Source of the DNA: Paenibacillus sp. URB8-2
GTDB lineage: Bacteria > Bacillota > Bacilli > Paenibacillales > Paenibacillaceae
NCBI RefSeq assembly: GCF_013393385.1
Contig: NZ_AP023239.1
Coordinates: 1,612,001 to 1,676,000 of the forward strand
DNA length: 64,000 nucleotides
Reading direction: 5' to 3'
The notes below the pieces were generated by a model. The model ran no database searches. It saw only the letters and a list, made by a program, of their open reading frames with translations, and had not been told where the DNA came from. A program made the translations under genes and the position numbers. Below, piece after piece: positions 8,664-18,079 of the stretch; position 1 is the first letter of the stretch; every line of letters starts with the position of its first letter.

Positions 8664-10412
8664 ATGCAATGGATGAACCGTTTCTCCTATCACCGGAGGC
8701 TGCAATTCTCATTCCTGGCCCTGATTCTGCTGCCTTTTGCCGCCGTGACCTTTTGGTCTTATCAATCCGTTCGTCAGAACGTAAGCGACAAAATCCTTCG
8801 AACCAATGAAGAAACAATCACCGTCATCGCCAATCAGATCGAAAAAACAATCGACAGCATTTCCTTCGCATCCCTCTATCTCTCCGAAACATATGATCCC
8901 GAAGTCCTGAACAGTCTGCGCTACTTGACGAACGCCGAGAGCTTCGGTAATTACCAATCTTACTTCCACCAGGCCAAATTGAAATCGATAGGCGGCATTC
9001 TGACGATACAGGCGCTCGACGCGGACCTTGAAATTATGATCGTCAACCGGAACAACCGGATCATTATGGGCAATCTGGACCGCCCCGTCTTCTCGAAGGT
9101 GCCGGACCGTTTCCTGCAGGAGAGCGGCAGGCTGAATCCGGAAGAAGGGACGGTGCTTCAGTGGTTTCCCTACCGGGAAAGCACTTCAGTACCGGAGTAT
9201 TACTATGCCGCCCGTTTCATCTTCGATCCCCGGAATCATGAGAAGCTGGGTACCCTGTTCATCGGCATTCCCCGCCATTATTTTGAGAATTTGCTGGATA
9301 CGGGCAACCCGTCCGTCGTCTTATCGCTGGTTGATTCGGCGGGGGAAACAATCGCCGTACGTCGGGGAAGCGAGGCGGCAGACGGGAACAATCCGCTTCG
9401 CAGCGAGGTGCGGATCGCAAGAACGGGCTGGCTTCTGGCTTGCGAGCTTCCCCGCAGCTCAATCGACAGCCATATCAAGCGGGAGTTTCTGGTGTCCATT
9501 TCAGTGGTTGGTGTGTTTTTTCTGGCTTTTATTGTGCTGTCCATATTCTGGGCAGGGTATATAAACAAGCCGATCAGTCTGCTGCGTGCCAGCGTCAAGC
9601 AGTACGTCGGCGGCAATCGCGAAGTGCGGATTCCGGTCAAGGGCAAGGACGAGGTGGCGATGCTGTCGGCCGCTTTTAATCAGATGCTGGAGGACATCAA
9701 CCAGCTTCTGCACCAGGTGGAAAGCGAGCAGGAAGAGAAGCGGAGACTTGAGCTTAGGGCGCTGTCTGCGCAGATCCGGCCACATTTTCTGCTTAATACG
9801 CTGAATTCGATCAAGGTCAATCTGTTAATGTCCGGCGACACGGTCCACGGGGCGATGATCGACGCGCTAATGAAGCTGCAGCGGGCCTACGTCCATGCCG
9901 ATCGGCCGATTCAGCTTGCCGAAGAGTGCTCCATTCTCGGCAGCTATGTGCAGGTCATGCAGATCCGCAACCGGCTGAATATTGCCTTTCACTACCGGCT
10001 GGAGAAGGGAACGGAAGAACTGGAGCTGCCGAGGCTGCTGTTGCAGCCTGTCGTCGAGAACGCGATCGGCCACGGCTTCTCGGCCCGTCCCGAACATCCC
10101 CGCATCGAGCTGGAGTCGCGCCTAAGCGGCGGCATGCTCGAAATTGCGATCTCCGACAACGGCCGGGGAATGGCCGAAGAGGCGATCCATCGGCTGGGCC
10201 GCCGCCTGTCGGGCGCGGAGCCCGAGCAGCCGCAGCCGGAGAAGGGCGTGGGGCTGATCAACACGGCGCGCCGATTGCAGGTGTTGTACGGCTACCGGTC
10301 GCGGCTGACGGCGGCCGCGAACCCGGACGGCGGCATGATCTTTACATTCTATATTCCGGTAACGGGCGGCAAGGAGGTTTCTTCCCATGATGACGGTCAT
10401 GTTGATCGATGA
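8664..10412 (+). CDS. YesM-type sensor histidine kinase
   Basis: 582 residues. An N-terminal membrane segment (about 14-32) and a second one (about 277-298) bracket an extracellular sensing domain. A HAMP-like linker follows (NKPISLLRASVKQYVGG...). The phospho-acceptor is His374 in SAQIRPHFLLNTLNSIK, the His_kinase family box. The ATPase domain has LLLQPVVENAIGHGF, ISDNGRGM and GVGLINTARRL. It is 5' of and overlaps a response regulator by 26 bases. The pair probably senses an extracellular oligosaccharide and activates the importer and the secreted beta-helix protein. Confidence 0.93.
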   Translation: MQWMNRFSYHRRLQFSFLALILLPFAAVTFWSYQSVRQNVSDKILRTNEETITVIANQIEKTIDSISFASLYLSETYDPEVLNSLRYLTNAESFGNYQSYFHQAKLKSIGGILTIQALDADLEIMIVNRNNRIIMGNLDRPVFSKVPDRFLQESGRLNPEEGTVLQWFPYRESTSVPEYYYAARFIFDPRNHEKLGTLFIGIPRHYFENLLDTGNPSVVLSLVDSAGETIAVRRGSEAADGNNPLRSEVRIARTGWLLACELPRSSIDSHIKREFLVSISVVGVFFLAFIVLSIFWAGYINKPISLLRASVKQYVGGNREVRIPVKGKDEVAMLSAAFNQMLEDINQLLHQVESEQEEKRRLELRALSAQIRPHFLLNTLNSIKVNLLMSGDTVHGAMIDALMKLQRAYVHADRPIQLAEECSILGSYVQVMQIRNRLNIAFHYRLEKGTEELELPRLLLQPVVENAIGHGFSARPEHPRIELESRLSGGMLEIAISDNGRGMAEEAIHRLGRRLSGAEPEQPQPEKGVGLINTARRLQVLYGYRSRLTAAANPDGGMIFTFYIPVTGGKEVSSHDDGHVDR

Positions 10413-11964
10413 CGATGTGCCTATGCTGGACTATGTGAAGCATTTACTGGGCCAGCTTGATTTCGAGCTTGAACTGGCCGCCGCGGCTTCCGGCAGCGAG
10501 CAAGCGCTGGAGCTGTTTCATGACTGCCTGCCCGATCTGGCCATTGTCGATATCGGACTGCCCGGCATGGACGGACTGGAGCTGGCCGAAGCGTTCCGGA
10601 TGATGAAGCCGGAGGTGCGGCTCATTTTTCTGACCTGTTATGAAGATTTTCATTATTCCAAACGGGCGATTCAGCTGGAGGCCGACGATTATCTTATTAA
10701 GGATGAACTCACGCCGCAGCAGCTCCGGGACAGCGTCGGCAAGGCGATGGACCGCTTCCGGAGGCGCCGGGAGCTGCTGGAGCGCTACTCGTTCCAGCAG
10801 GCGATCGAGCGCAACCGGGAGGTGCTGAAGCAGAATTTCCTGAAGCAGCTGCTCTCCGAAGGCGGGGAATGGGACAATATTTTGCTGTTCGGCGAACGGC
10901 TCGGCATTTCCTGGAAACTGCCCTATCTCCGCCATGGTTTTTTGCATATCGACGCCGCCTCCGTCGTTGGCCGTTACCGGTACAAGGACATGCCGCTCCT
11001 GCATTTTGCCGTCGGCAATATCGCAGCCGAGCTGTCCTCCGGTCCAGTATCGATCACGGCGCTGATGGACGGAGAGGCGGATATTTATTTGCTGTGGAAC
11101 GTCGAAGACCGGGACATCTCCGAAGGCGAGCTGATCCGGTACATGACATCTGTCCGGGAGAAGGCGGAGCAGTATATGAAGGTCCGCGTGCTCGGCTTCT
11201 ACGCGGCGGAGGCGGTCCCGGTCCGGCAGTTCGTCGAGACCTACAAGAAGCTGGCGGAATACCGCGACCACAGCTTCTACGGCCAAGGCCTGCCGGTCAT
11301 GATGCTGAAGCCGGACCGTACTTTCCTGCAGGCGGCCGAATCGAAGCCGGAGAAAGAGAAGGCGATGCTGTCGCTGGCGCTCGAGGAAGACAACGCCGCC
11401 TGGATTGATCTGGCCGTGAGCAAGCTGCTGCAGCACGCCGAAGCGGAGCATTGGGCGCCAAGGCTGCTGAAAGAAGCTTACGCCGATTGTGTCCGCAAGA
11501 TGGCGTCGGAGACGCACGGAACGGCAGAGGAAGCGTTCTTCTTCCACTTAAGCCGGTCCCTCCGGGCGGAGGAAGCGGCGCATCTGACGAAGCGGGAGCT
11601 GTGGAACTTGTGGCGGCATCAGGCGCTGACGCCGATAAGCGACCTGGAGAAGGACATCCGGCTTCAGGCGATCGACGATTTTCTCCGGGAGCATGTCGAC
11701 CGGATGATTACCTCGGTAGATATGGCGGAGCATCTGCACCTGAACCCCAGCTATTTCTCGCGCTATTTCAAGCGGCTGGCCGGGATGAAATTTACGGATT
11801 ACGTCAATAGCTACAAAATCTCCATCGCCATTTCCATGCTTCGCCGGGAGAACGAGACCGTCGAGAATGTGGCTTATACGCTCGGTTTCTCGGACCGGGC
11901 TTATTTCTCCAAGGTTTTTAAGAAGTACAGCGGCAAGAGCCCCAGCGAGTTCAAGAATGCTTAA
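10387..11964 (+). CDS. YesN-type response regulator, AraC family
   Basis: 525 residues. The receiver domain occupies about 1-120, with the acidic cluster LIDDD, phospho-acceptor Asp55 in AIVDIGLPG, Thr in IFLTCYEDF and Lys in DDYLIKDEL. A long central region follows. The C-terminal 100 residues form a two-helix-turn-helix AraC domain (VDMAEHLHLNPSYFSRYFKR ... VENVAYTLGFSDRAYFSKVFKKYSGKSPSEF). The start has AAGGAGG upstream, inside the kinase gene. It is the partner of the overlapping kinase. Confidence 0.95.
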   Translation: MMTVMLIDDDVPMLDYVKHLLGQLDFELELAAAASGSEQALELFHDCLPDLAIVDIGLPGMDGLELAEAFRMMKPEVRLIFLTCYEDFHYSKRAIQLEADDYLIKDELTPQQLRDSVGKAMDRFRRRRELLERYSFQQAIERNREVLKQNFLKQLLSEGGEWDNILLFGERLGISWKLPYLRHGFLHIDAASVVGRYRYKDMPLLHFAVGNIAAELSSGPVSITALMDGEADIYLLWNVEDRDISEGELIRYMTSVREKAEQYMKVRVLGFYAAEAVPVRQFVETYKKLAEYRDHSFYGQGLPVMMLKPDRTFLQAAESKPEKEKAMLSLALEEDNAAWIDLAVSKLLQHAEAEHWAPRLLKEAYADCVRKMASETHGTAEEAFFFHLSRSLRAEEAAHLTKRELWNLWRHQALTPISDLEKDIRLQAIDDFLREHVDRMITSVDMAEHLHLNPSYFSRYFKRLAGMKFTDYVNSYKISIAISMLRRENETVENVAYTLGFSDRAYFSKVFKKYSGKSPSEFKNA

Positions 11965-11998
11965 GAAGCGGGGCTAGAACAATTATGGGGGAGTATTT

Positions 11999-14092
11999 AT
12001 GAAAGCGGTTACTTTGAGAAAAATATTACTGCTTCCGCTTATGGCCGCCCTGTTATTTGGTCCGGTCGGCCTCATGCCGGCGGACCGGGCGTCGGCGGCG
12101 GGCACGACATATTATGTGGATGCGGCGGTAGGAAGCGACACGAATGGCGGCACGAGCACGGACAGTCCCTGGAAGTCACTGGCCAAGGTCAACTCGGTCG
12201 TATTCGATCCCGGTGACCGGATTTTGCTTAAAGCCGGTTCGGTCTGGAACGATACCTATCTGGACCTGAAGGGCTCGGGCGTGGAAGGCAGCCCGATCGT
12301 GGTCGACCGGTACGGAACCGGCTCCAAACCGCTGATTAACTTTGGCAATACGGCGGTAGGCGGCGAAGGATTCGGCGTCCGGCTCAAGAATGTGTCGTAC
12401 TGGGAAATCAACAATCTGGAAATTACGAGCGGGCAGTACGCGACCGATATGCGTCGAAGCGGCATTCTTGTCGTCGGCGAAGGCGCGGGCGCCGGTGCGT
12501 TCAAGCATATTTATATTAAAGGAAACGACATCCATGACGTATTCGGCACCGACCGGAGGACTGGCGGCATCAATTTTCACGCGCGCGGCGGCAATACTGA
12601 TCCCGAGAGCACCTGGGACGATGTGCTGATTGAGGACAATACGGTGATCAATGTGGCGGATACCGGCATCCAGGTGATGACGGACGCTTTTGCCAATACT
12701 TCCTGGACCCATAAATTCAATGCTTTCACCCGTTTGATTATTCGCGGCAATTATGTGGAGAAAATTCACCGGGACGGCATTCTGGTCCGCGCCAGCGTCT
12801 CTCCGCTGATTGAGTACAACACGACGAATGAGATCGGGGTCAGCTGCGATGTGAACACGTCGGTGGTCAAGTATCTGGATAACATCGGTTTCGTCGCCGC
12901 CCAGTGGGCGTATTACACCACCGGGGCTGTCTTTCAGCATAACGAAGCGTTCAACACCCGGGTTCTTCAGGGAGACGGTCAGGCTTGGGACTTCGACATC
13001 AGGGTCAGCGACAGTATCTATCAATATAACTTCAGCCATCACAACGAAGGCGGAGCCCTGCTCGTTATGGACAGTACGAACAATAATATTTTTCGCTACA
13101 ATATCAGCCAGAATGACTACGACGCCTTCGGCACGTTCCATTTGAGACCGGGCGGCGGCAATCTGCACATCTACAACAATGTCATCTACCGCGACAACGG
13201 AATTACGTCGAGTCTGACCCAATCAAGCACGAGCGGGATGGCGAATTACACCAACAATATTTTCTATAACGCCGCCGGGGGGACGTATTCGAACAGCAAT
13301 TACATGAAATACAGCCACAACCTGTTCTACGGCGCAAACTCGAACGTGCCGAACGACCCGGACAAGGTTGTCGCCGATCCGCAGTTCCTGAACGGCGGCG
13401 GCGCGTCCGGCATCGACACTGCATCGGCGTACAAACTGGCCGAAGGCTCGCCGGCCATCAATGCCGGGGCCGTTATATGGGGCAACGGCAGCTCCGACTT
13501 CTTCGGCAATCCGCTGTATAGCGGAACGCCTGACATCGGCGTATACGAAGCCCCGGGAACGGGGGGACCTCCGGCGGCGCTGCTTGAGGATGATTTCGAA
13601 GACGGAGCGGCGGATGGCTGGACCACTGTCGGAGGAAGCTGGAACATTGGGAACGAGGGGTCGCTGGTCTATGCCCAGAATGGCCTTTATGGGGAATCGA
13701 TCGCTTTCGCCGGCGAAGCCTCCTGGACCGACTACATCCTTGAAGCGGATGTGAAGGTGAAGAAGCTTGGCGGCAATGGCGGCATTCTATTCCGCTATCA
13801 GGATGCGAACAATTTCTATATGTTCCGGTTGAACGACACGGGCAGCACCGCCGATCTGTACAAGAAGACGGGGGGCACTCTCCAGATGCTGGCGAGCGTG
13901 CCGATTACCGTAAATCCGAATCAGGTATACAGGCTGAAGGTGACGGTTCAGGGATCGTCCATTACCGGGTCCGTCGACGGCACCGATCTCATCTCCTGGA
14001 CCGGCAGCGGAGCGGAACTCGCTTCCGGCAAAATCGGCCTGCGCGTGCACTCCGGCATGGCGTCGTTCGACAATGTGCGGGTGACCGAGTAG
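11999..14092 (+). CDS. Secreted right-handed beta-helix protein with C-terminal sugar-binding-like domain
   Basis: 697 residues. A signal peptide (about 1-34, ending near DRASAAG) precedes a TYYVDAAVGSDTNGGTSTDSPWKSLAKVN motif, typical of secreted beta-helix polysaccharide lyases and related enzymes. The body (about 35-525) has repeated short strands such as IYIKGNDIHDV, VLIEDNTVINV and LIIRGNYVEKI, the coils of a parallel beta-helix. Residues about 545-697 form a separate beta-sandwich domain (LEDDFEDGAADGWTTVGGSWN ... DNVRVTE) of the LamG/DUF1080-like type. It is the likely polysaccharide-cleaving member of the locus. The exact substrate, for example pectic material, is inference. Confidence 0.82.
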   Translation: MKAVTLRKILLLPLMAALLFGPVGLMPADRASAAGTTYYVDAAVGSDTNGGTSTDSPWKSLAKVNSVVFDPGDRILLKAGSVWNDTYLDLKGSGVEGSPIVVDRYGTGSKPLINFGNTAVGGEGFGVRLKNVSYWEINNLEITSGQYATDMRRSGILVVGEGAGAGAFKHIYIKGNDIHDVFGTDRRTGGINFHARGGNTDPESTWDDVLIEDNTVINVADTGIQVMTDAFANTSWTHKFNAFTRLIIRGNYVEKIHRDGILVRASVSPLIEYNTTNEIGVSCDVNTSVVKYLDNIGFVAAQWAYYTTGAVFQHNEAFNTRVLQGDGQAWDFDIRVSDSIYQYNFSHHNEGGALLVMDSTNNNIFRYNISQNDYDAFGTFHLRPGGGNLHIYNNVIYRDNGITSSLTQSSTSGMANYTNNIFYNAAGGTYSNSNYMKYSHNLFYGANSNVPNDPDKVVADPQFLNGGGASGIDTASAYKLAEGSPAINAGAVIWGNGSSDFFGNPLYSGTPDIGVYEAPGTGGPPAALLEDDFEDGAADGWTTVGGSWNIGNEGSLVYAQNGLYGESIAFAGEASWTDYILEADVKVKKLGGNGGILFRYQDANNFYMFRLNDTGSTADLYKKTGGTLQMLASVPITVNPNQVYRLKVTVQGSSITGSVDGTDLISWTGSGAELASGKIGLRVHSGMASFDNVRVTE

Positions 14093-14265
14093 CGGCCATT
14101 TGGCCGGCTGAGTTGGTCGTCCGCCGCGGTCACGCGTCCGGCAAGTAAGCGGGTGTACTAGCACGCGTTACGGCTAAAGCATGGAATGATTGCCTGTAGT
14201 ACCGTTAATAACGCCGCTTGCTTTCCCTGGATTAAGGCTTGCCGACGTACAAGGAGGGATGCACG

Positions 14266-15024
14266 ATGACCGTCGATAAGACGGCGAGGGGCGAAAGCCG
14301 CAAACGCCGTCTGCGTTTGGGGGCGGGAAGACGGCTCCGGCCGCTGGCGGCGCTGCCGCTGCTGCTTGTGCTGCTGGCGCTGCTGGTGCCTGTCGCCTGC
14401 TCGTCACACGGGCCGCCTGGCGAAGCCAGCGTTTCCGAAGTCGGCGGCGGTGCGGCGGTGCCCGATCCGTTTACCGCCGTTGCCTGGGTGAACGGCGAAC
14501 CGATCGCGTACGGCGAATTCCGGACCCGCATGCTGGAGCTGCGGGGAGAGGTCATTGCCGAGACGGCGAAGGGGGGGGCCGATCCGGCGGCCAAGGGCTT
14601 CTGGACCTCCGGCGCCGGAGGCCGGACGCCGCTTGATCTGCTGAAAGAGAAGACGCTGAACCTTCTGGTCCGGGTCAAGGTTCAGCAGATTGCCGCGAAG
14701 GAAGCCGGAATCGCCGGAGACATCGGATACAAGGCGTTCTTGTCGCGGCTGGATGCAGAGAATCGGACGCGGAGCAGCCGGCTCCGGCGCGGCGAACCAA
14801 TCTATGGTCCTAAGCAGTATACGGAAAAAGCCTATTACCGGTACAATCTGGCCAATCTGGAGCTGGCGCTGCGGCAGCGGCTTTCCAAGGAAGACGGTGA
14901 CCGTTCCGGCAAGCCGCTGAACGATGAGCGGTACGAGGCGTGGCTGAACCGGGAGGCGGCGAACGCCGAGATTCGGGTTAATTCTTCCGTATACGATAAG
15001 TTGTCGGTGGAGACTGCTCCATGA
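14266..15024 (+). CDS. SurA/PrsA-like N-domain membrane-anchored protein
   Basis: 252 residues from the ATG at 14266, which has AAGGAGG eight bases upstream. A basic N-terminus precedes a hydrophobic stretch (LAALPLLLVLLALLVPVAC) ending at Cys; this may be a lipoprotein signal, though the lipobox is atypical (PVAC). The mature part has VAWVNGEPIAYGEFRTRMLELRGEV, the start of a SurA-like chaperone domain, but no recognisable parvulin isomerase domain follows. It may help fold secreted enzymes of this locus. The stop codon lies inside a short stretch matching the 3' end of sigK. Confidence 0.65.
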   Translation: MTVDKTARGESRKRRLRLGAGRRLRPLAALPLLLVLLALLVPVACSSHGPPGEASVSEVGGGAAVPDPFTAVAWVNGEPIAYGEFRTRMLELRGEVIAETAKGGADPAAKGFWTSGAGGRTPLDLLKEKTLNLLVRVKVQQIAAKEAGIAGDIGYKAFLSRLDAENRTRSSRLRRGEPIYGPKQYTEKAYYRYNLANLELALRQRLSKEDGDRSGKPLNDERYEAWLNREAANAEIRVNSSVYDKLSVETAP

Positions 15025-15041
15025 GTTTTATAAGACGAAAC
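15019..15041 (+). repeat. Remnant of a sigK 3' end
   Basis: This 23-base stretch matches the last codons of the intact sigK (22807-22829) at 22 of 23 positions, same orientation. It overlaps the stop codon of the preceding gene. No other sigK sequence is adjacent. It could be a deletion scar or a short direct repeat from recombination. Confidence 0.6.
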
Positions 15042-15055
15042 TATAAGAGAGGGAA

Positions 15056-15090
15056 AGCAGCTTGTCATTGACAGGCTGCTTTTTCTTTCT
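15056..15090 (+). terminator. Rho-independent terminator
   Basis: AGCAGCTTGTC and GACAGGCTGCT pair (one G-T) around the loop ATT, followed by TTTTTCTTTC. It ends the transcription unit of the SurA-like gene. Confidence 0.8.
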
Positions 15091-15165
15091 CACCAAAGAA
15101 CATTCAGAACTCGTGTTAAATATTTTAACATTGAAATAAAAAATATTGCCAATATTCTGCTCCGG

Positions 15166-15435
15166 ATGTATGGTGGACTCGGTTCCGTCCACACCACTCA
15201 CCCTTGTCCATTGGGAGACGGGCAGGAGCTTCTGTACAGCCTGCAAATCGGGGACGAACAACGTCACCAAAAAGTCCGGAGTAAATTGGCGGAGATTGTT
15301 CAGTGGGACGGACTTTTCCCTGAAGCAGTAAACGGGCATACGGGAAAAGTGGAATCACGGCATTGGTTTTCCTGGCCGGGTGCGTTTATTTCTTCTGTAT
15401 TCTTGCATTCAATGTCAATGAATGACTATGGTTAA
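15166..15435 (+). pseudogene. Probable C-terminal remnant of a glycosidase-like gene
   Basis: An open frame of 89 residues without a convincing start site. Two segments look conserved rather than random: YGGLGSVHTTHP near the start and VESRHWFSWPGAFI near the end, a pattern reminiscent of the C-terminal part of (alpha/alpha)6-barrel glycosidases such as GH125-like proteins. The N-terminal catalytic part is absent, and a terminator precedes the frame. The rest of the gap to 15573 shows only the 15478-15501 hairpin. The family assignment is tentative. Confidence 0.35.
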
Positions 15436-15477
15436 GCATTAAACAGACCGTAACGGCTCGTAAGTCATTGTTATAAG

Positions 15478-15501
15478 AACCCCCCAGTTTGACTGGGGGT
15501 T
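15478..15501 (-). terminator. Hairpin downstream of the minus-strand SDR operon
   Basis: AACCCCCCAGT pairs with ACTGGGGGTT (one bulged C) around the loop TTG. On the minus strand it is followed by CTTATAA. It is placed to end the aldehyde dehydrogenase/SDR unit. Confidence 0.5.
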
Positions 15502-15573
15502 AAGGAAAGCTTATAGCTATGAGTAGAAAATCCTTTGAACCCGATGATAACAAAGTTACCGACCTGGTATCCT

Positions 15574-16368
15574 TTAATCAAGATTCATAAACCTCGAAAT
15601 TTCGTCATCCAAGTCATTAATATAAAAATCGGTAGATACACGTAAAAGACGCAATGGAGGGTACTCTTCATCAGCAATCGTTAGAATGGCTTGGGCTGCT
15701 TTCGACGGGTCTCCAGGCTGATTGCCACTGGATTCCCGAACATATTTCAATAATAAACCCACAGTGTTTTTATATTCTTCACTTGGCGTAACATGCTCCA
15801 TGGATGACCCTGCCCAATCCGTACGGAATCCACCCGGTTCGATTAACGTTACCTTTATCCCTAACGGATCAACTTCCTTGGCCAATACCTCGGAGAACCC
15901 TTCCACGGCCCATTTTGCAGCTTGGTACGGGCCCAAACCAGGGGCGCCTGATCGTCCGCCAATCGAAGAAAACTGAAAAATGTGGCCCGATCTTTGTTCG
16001 CGTAAAACAGGCAATGCTGCTTTCGTAACTTGCACGACTCCCCAAAAGTTCGTCTCGATTTGAGAACGAAAATCTTCCATAGTAGTCTCTTCGATAGCTG
16101 AGATATTTGCATACCCTGCATTGTTAACCAATACATCCAGTCTGCCAAATGTAGTTGCAGCCGCTTGAACAGCTGCTTCTGCCTGCAGCATGTTGGTTAC
16201 ATCTAATTCCATCGTATGGATTTGCTCTCCGTAACGATCTACAAGGTCTTCGAGCTGCTCAGGTTTGCGTGCAGTAGCGACCAATTGATCACCTTGAGCT
16301 AGAACAGCTTCAGCTAGACTGCGGCCGAAGCCGCGTGAACTACCGGTTATAAGCCATACTTTAGACAT
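15574..16368 (-). CDS. Short-chain dehydrogenase/reductase
   Basis: 264 residues from the ATG at 16368, which has GGAGGA just upstream; an in-frame codon at 16389 lacks this. The classical SDR pattern is complete: TGSSRGFG cofactor loop, NNAG, Ser in FSSIGG, and Tyr/Lys in PYQAAKWAVEG. It would be an NAD(P)-dependent oxidoreductase of the cytoplasm. It lies 41 bases downstream of the aldehyde dehydrogenase on the same strand, so the two probably form an operon controlled by the divergent TetR gene. Confidence 0.9.
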   Translation of the reverse strand: MSKVWLITGSSRGFGRSLAEAVLAQGDQLVATARKPEQLEDLVDRYGEQIHTMELDVTNMLQAEAAVQAAATTFGRLDVLVNNAGYANISAIEETTMEDFRSQIETNFWGVVQVTKAALPVLREQRSGHIFQFSSIGGRSGAPGLGPYQAAKWAVEGFSEVLAKEVDPLGIKVTLIEPGGFRTDWAGSSMEHVTPSEEYKNTVGLLLKYVRESSGNQPGDPSKAAQAILTIADEEYPPLRLLRVSTDFYINDLDDEISRFMNLD

Positions 16369-16409
16369 CGCGTATCCTCCATATATCAATTTTAGAACAC
16401 TGTGTTTGA

Positions 16410-17840
16410 TTATTTGGCCGAGTCATAGCCTGTTATGGTTTTCGTCTCCAAACATTCCTCCAGCCCATGTAATCCGTATTCTCTGCCGATACCCGATTGC
16501 TTGAATCCCCCGAACGGAGCCTTCATTTCAAAACCTGCCCCGTTAATGAGCACAACACCAGCAGCAATTTGGGCTGCCACTTCATTGGCTTTCTCAATGT
16601 CCGAGGAACTCACGTAGGCACCGAGACCATAATCTGTATTGTTAGCCATCTCAATGGCTTCATCTTCCGTCTCGTAAGATAAAATCGATAAGACGGGACC
16701 GAAGATTTCTTCCTTGGCGATCGTCATATCTTCTGTCACCTGAGCGAAAACCGTTGGTCTAACAAAATATCCTTGTTCCAAACCCTCTGGATGCCCCACA
16801 CCTCCGATGACCAGTTCAGCACCCTCTTCAATACCAGACTGAATATATCGCTGAACCTGATTGTATTGCTTCTCTGTTACGATTGGACCAAGTTCTGTGC
16901 CTTCTTCCCAGGGATTGCCGACTTTGATGCGTTCCACAGTTTCTTTAGCTATCTGTTTCACTTCGTCCAACCGATGCTTGGGGACCAAGAGGCGGGTCCC
17001 TGCAACGCAAGCTTGCCCATTATTGTTATAACACTGTCTTACAGCGGTCGGGATTGCCACGGAAAAATCGGCGTCATCTAAGATGATGTTCGGCGATTTG
17101 CCGCCCAGTTCCAGCGTGACCCGCTTCATGGAATCTACAGCACCTCTCCTAATTTCTTTCCCTGTTCGAGTGGAACCAGTGAAGGTGATCATTGCAATAT
17201 CCGGATTGCGGGTCAATTCGGATCCAACCGTTTGGCCAAGTCCATGAACTACATTGATCACACCAGCTGGAATATCAGCCTCATGGAAACATTCAGTGAT
17301 CAGCTGTGCCTGAATCGCGCTTAGTTCACTTGGCTTGATCACCACTGGACAGCCGGCAGCTATGGCAGAAGCAAGCTTTGCAGTAATCTGAGAATAGGTT
17401 GCATTCCAGGGAGTAATAATTCCAATGACTCCAATTGGCTCTGCTACTACTTTCGCTTTCCCGATATACTTCACGAAATCGAATGCCTCAAGCGCTTCTT
17501 TCGTGTCCAAAAAATTCGTAGCTGCCAGTTTAACTCGGCCAATGGCAGCGGGCTTCGGAGCACCGTATTCATTGATGTTAGCCTCCATCATTACTTCTAA
17601 TTTTCTCATAACTGCGTCATGTAGTCTTTGCAGCATTTGACTGCGCTCTTCCACTGAAGTTCGTGAGAAAGTCTTGAAGGCTTTCTTTGCTGCCGAGATT
17701 GCTCGTTTGGCATCCTCTTCGTTCCCTAAAGTGACACGTCCGATGATTTCCCTAGTTGAAGGATTAATAAGTTCTTGTACCTCTGTGCCGTATGGCTTTA
17801 CAAATTCCCCGTTAATATAAACTTGATTAATTGTTCTCAT
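16410..17840 (-). CDS. NAD(P)-dependent aldehyde dehydrogenase
   Basis: 476 residues, full length. Motifs include TPWNATYSQITAKLASAIAAG (cofactor domain), TFTGSTRTGKEI, the general base Glu in TLELGGKSPNI and catalytic Cys in NNNGQACVAGTR, with EEIFGPVLSILSY toward the end. It oxidises an aldehyde to an acid; the substrate is unknown. It is the first gene of a minus-strand unit with the SDR, transcribed divergently from a TetR-family gene whose likely operator overlaps its promoter. Confidence 0.95.
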   Translation of the reverse strand: MRTINQVYINGEFVKPYGTEVQELINPSTREIIGRVTLGNEEDAKRAISAAKKAFKTFSRTSVEERSQMLQRLHDAVMRKLEVMMEANINEYGAPKPAAIGRVKLAATNFLDTKEALEAFDFVKYIGKAKVVAEPIGVIGIITPWNATYSQITAKLASAIAAGCPVVIKPSELSAIQAQLITECFHEADIPAGVINVVHGLGQTVGSELTRNPDIAMITFTGSTRTGKEIRRGAVDSMKRVTLELGGKSPNIILDDADFSVAIPTAVRQCYNNNGQACVAGTRLLVPKHRLDEVKQIAKETVERIKVGNPWEEGTELGPIVTEKQYNQVQRYIQSGIEEGAELVIGGVGHPEGLEQGYFVRPTVFAQVTEDMTIAKEEIFGPVLSILSYETEDEAIEMANNTDYGLGAYVSSSDIEKANEVAAQIAAGVVLINGAGFEMKAPFGGFKQSGIGREYGLHGLEECLETKTITGYDSAK

Positions 17841-17960
17841 TTAAATAACTCCTTTGAATTCATTTAGGATTTACTATTCTTTTCTTGGGAATTGTCTTTT
17901 TTCATACCCGATCTATTGGCCCATTCTTTGACGCCCCCCTTCGAGCTCTTGCTAAAAAGA

Positions 17961-18015
17961 ATGATAACACACAACGAAAACGAAGTAAACAAAATATATA
18001 TAAATTGTCTATATA
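17961..18015 (-). promoter_or_regulatory. Promoter and operator-like motif of the aldehyde dehydrogenase unit
   Basis: On the minus strand, TTTACT (complement of 17984-17989) and TATCAT (complement of 17961-17966) are 17 bases apart. Overlapping the -35 is the motif GTAAACAA...ATATAAA.TGTCTAT (plus strand, 17985-18015), which recurs upstream of the second SDR gene at 20351-20378. Flanking arms TAAACAAA and TTTGTTTA add a wider dyad. It is a candidate TetR operator. Confidence 0.6.
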
Positions 18016-18079
18016 GTATTATTTGTTTATATTTTATTGAAACCGTGTATAATAGAAGCAACGGGTAAGGGGGAGCGTA

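Noticed and set aside
12176..13222. Minus-strand frame of 348 residues opposite the beta-helix protein
   Set aside because: Antisense of a repetitive GC-rich gene with no recognisable domain.
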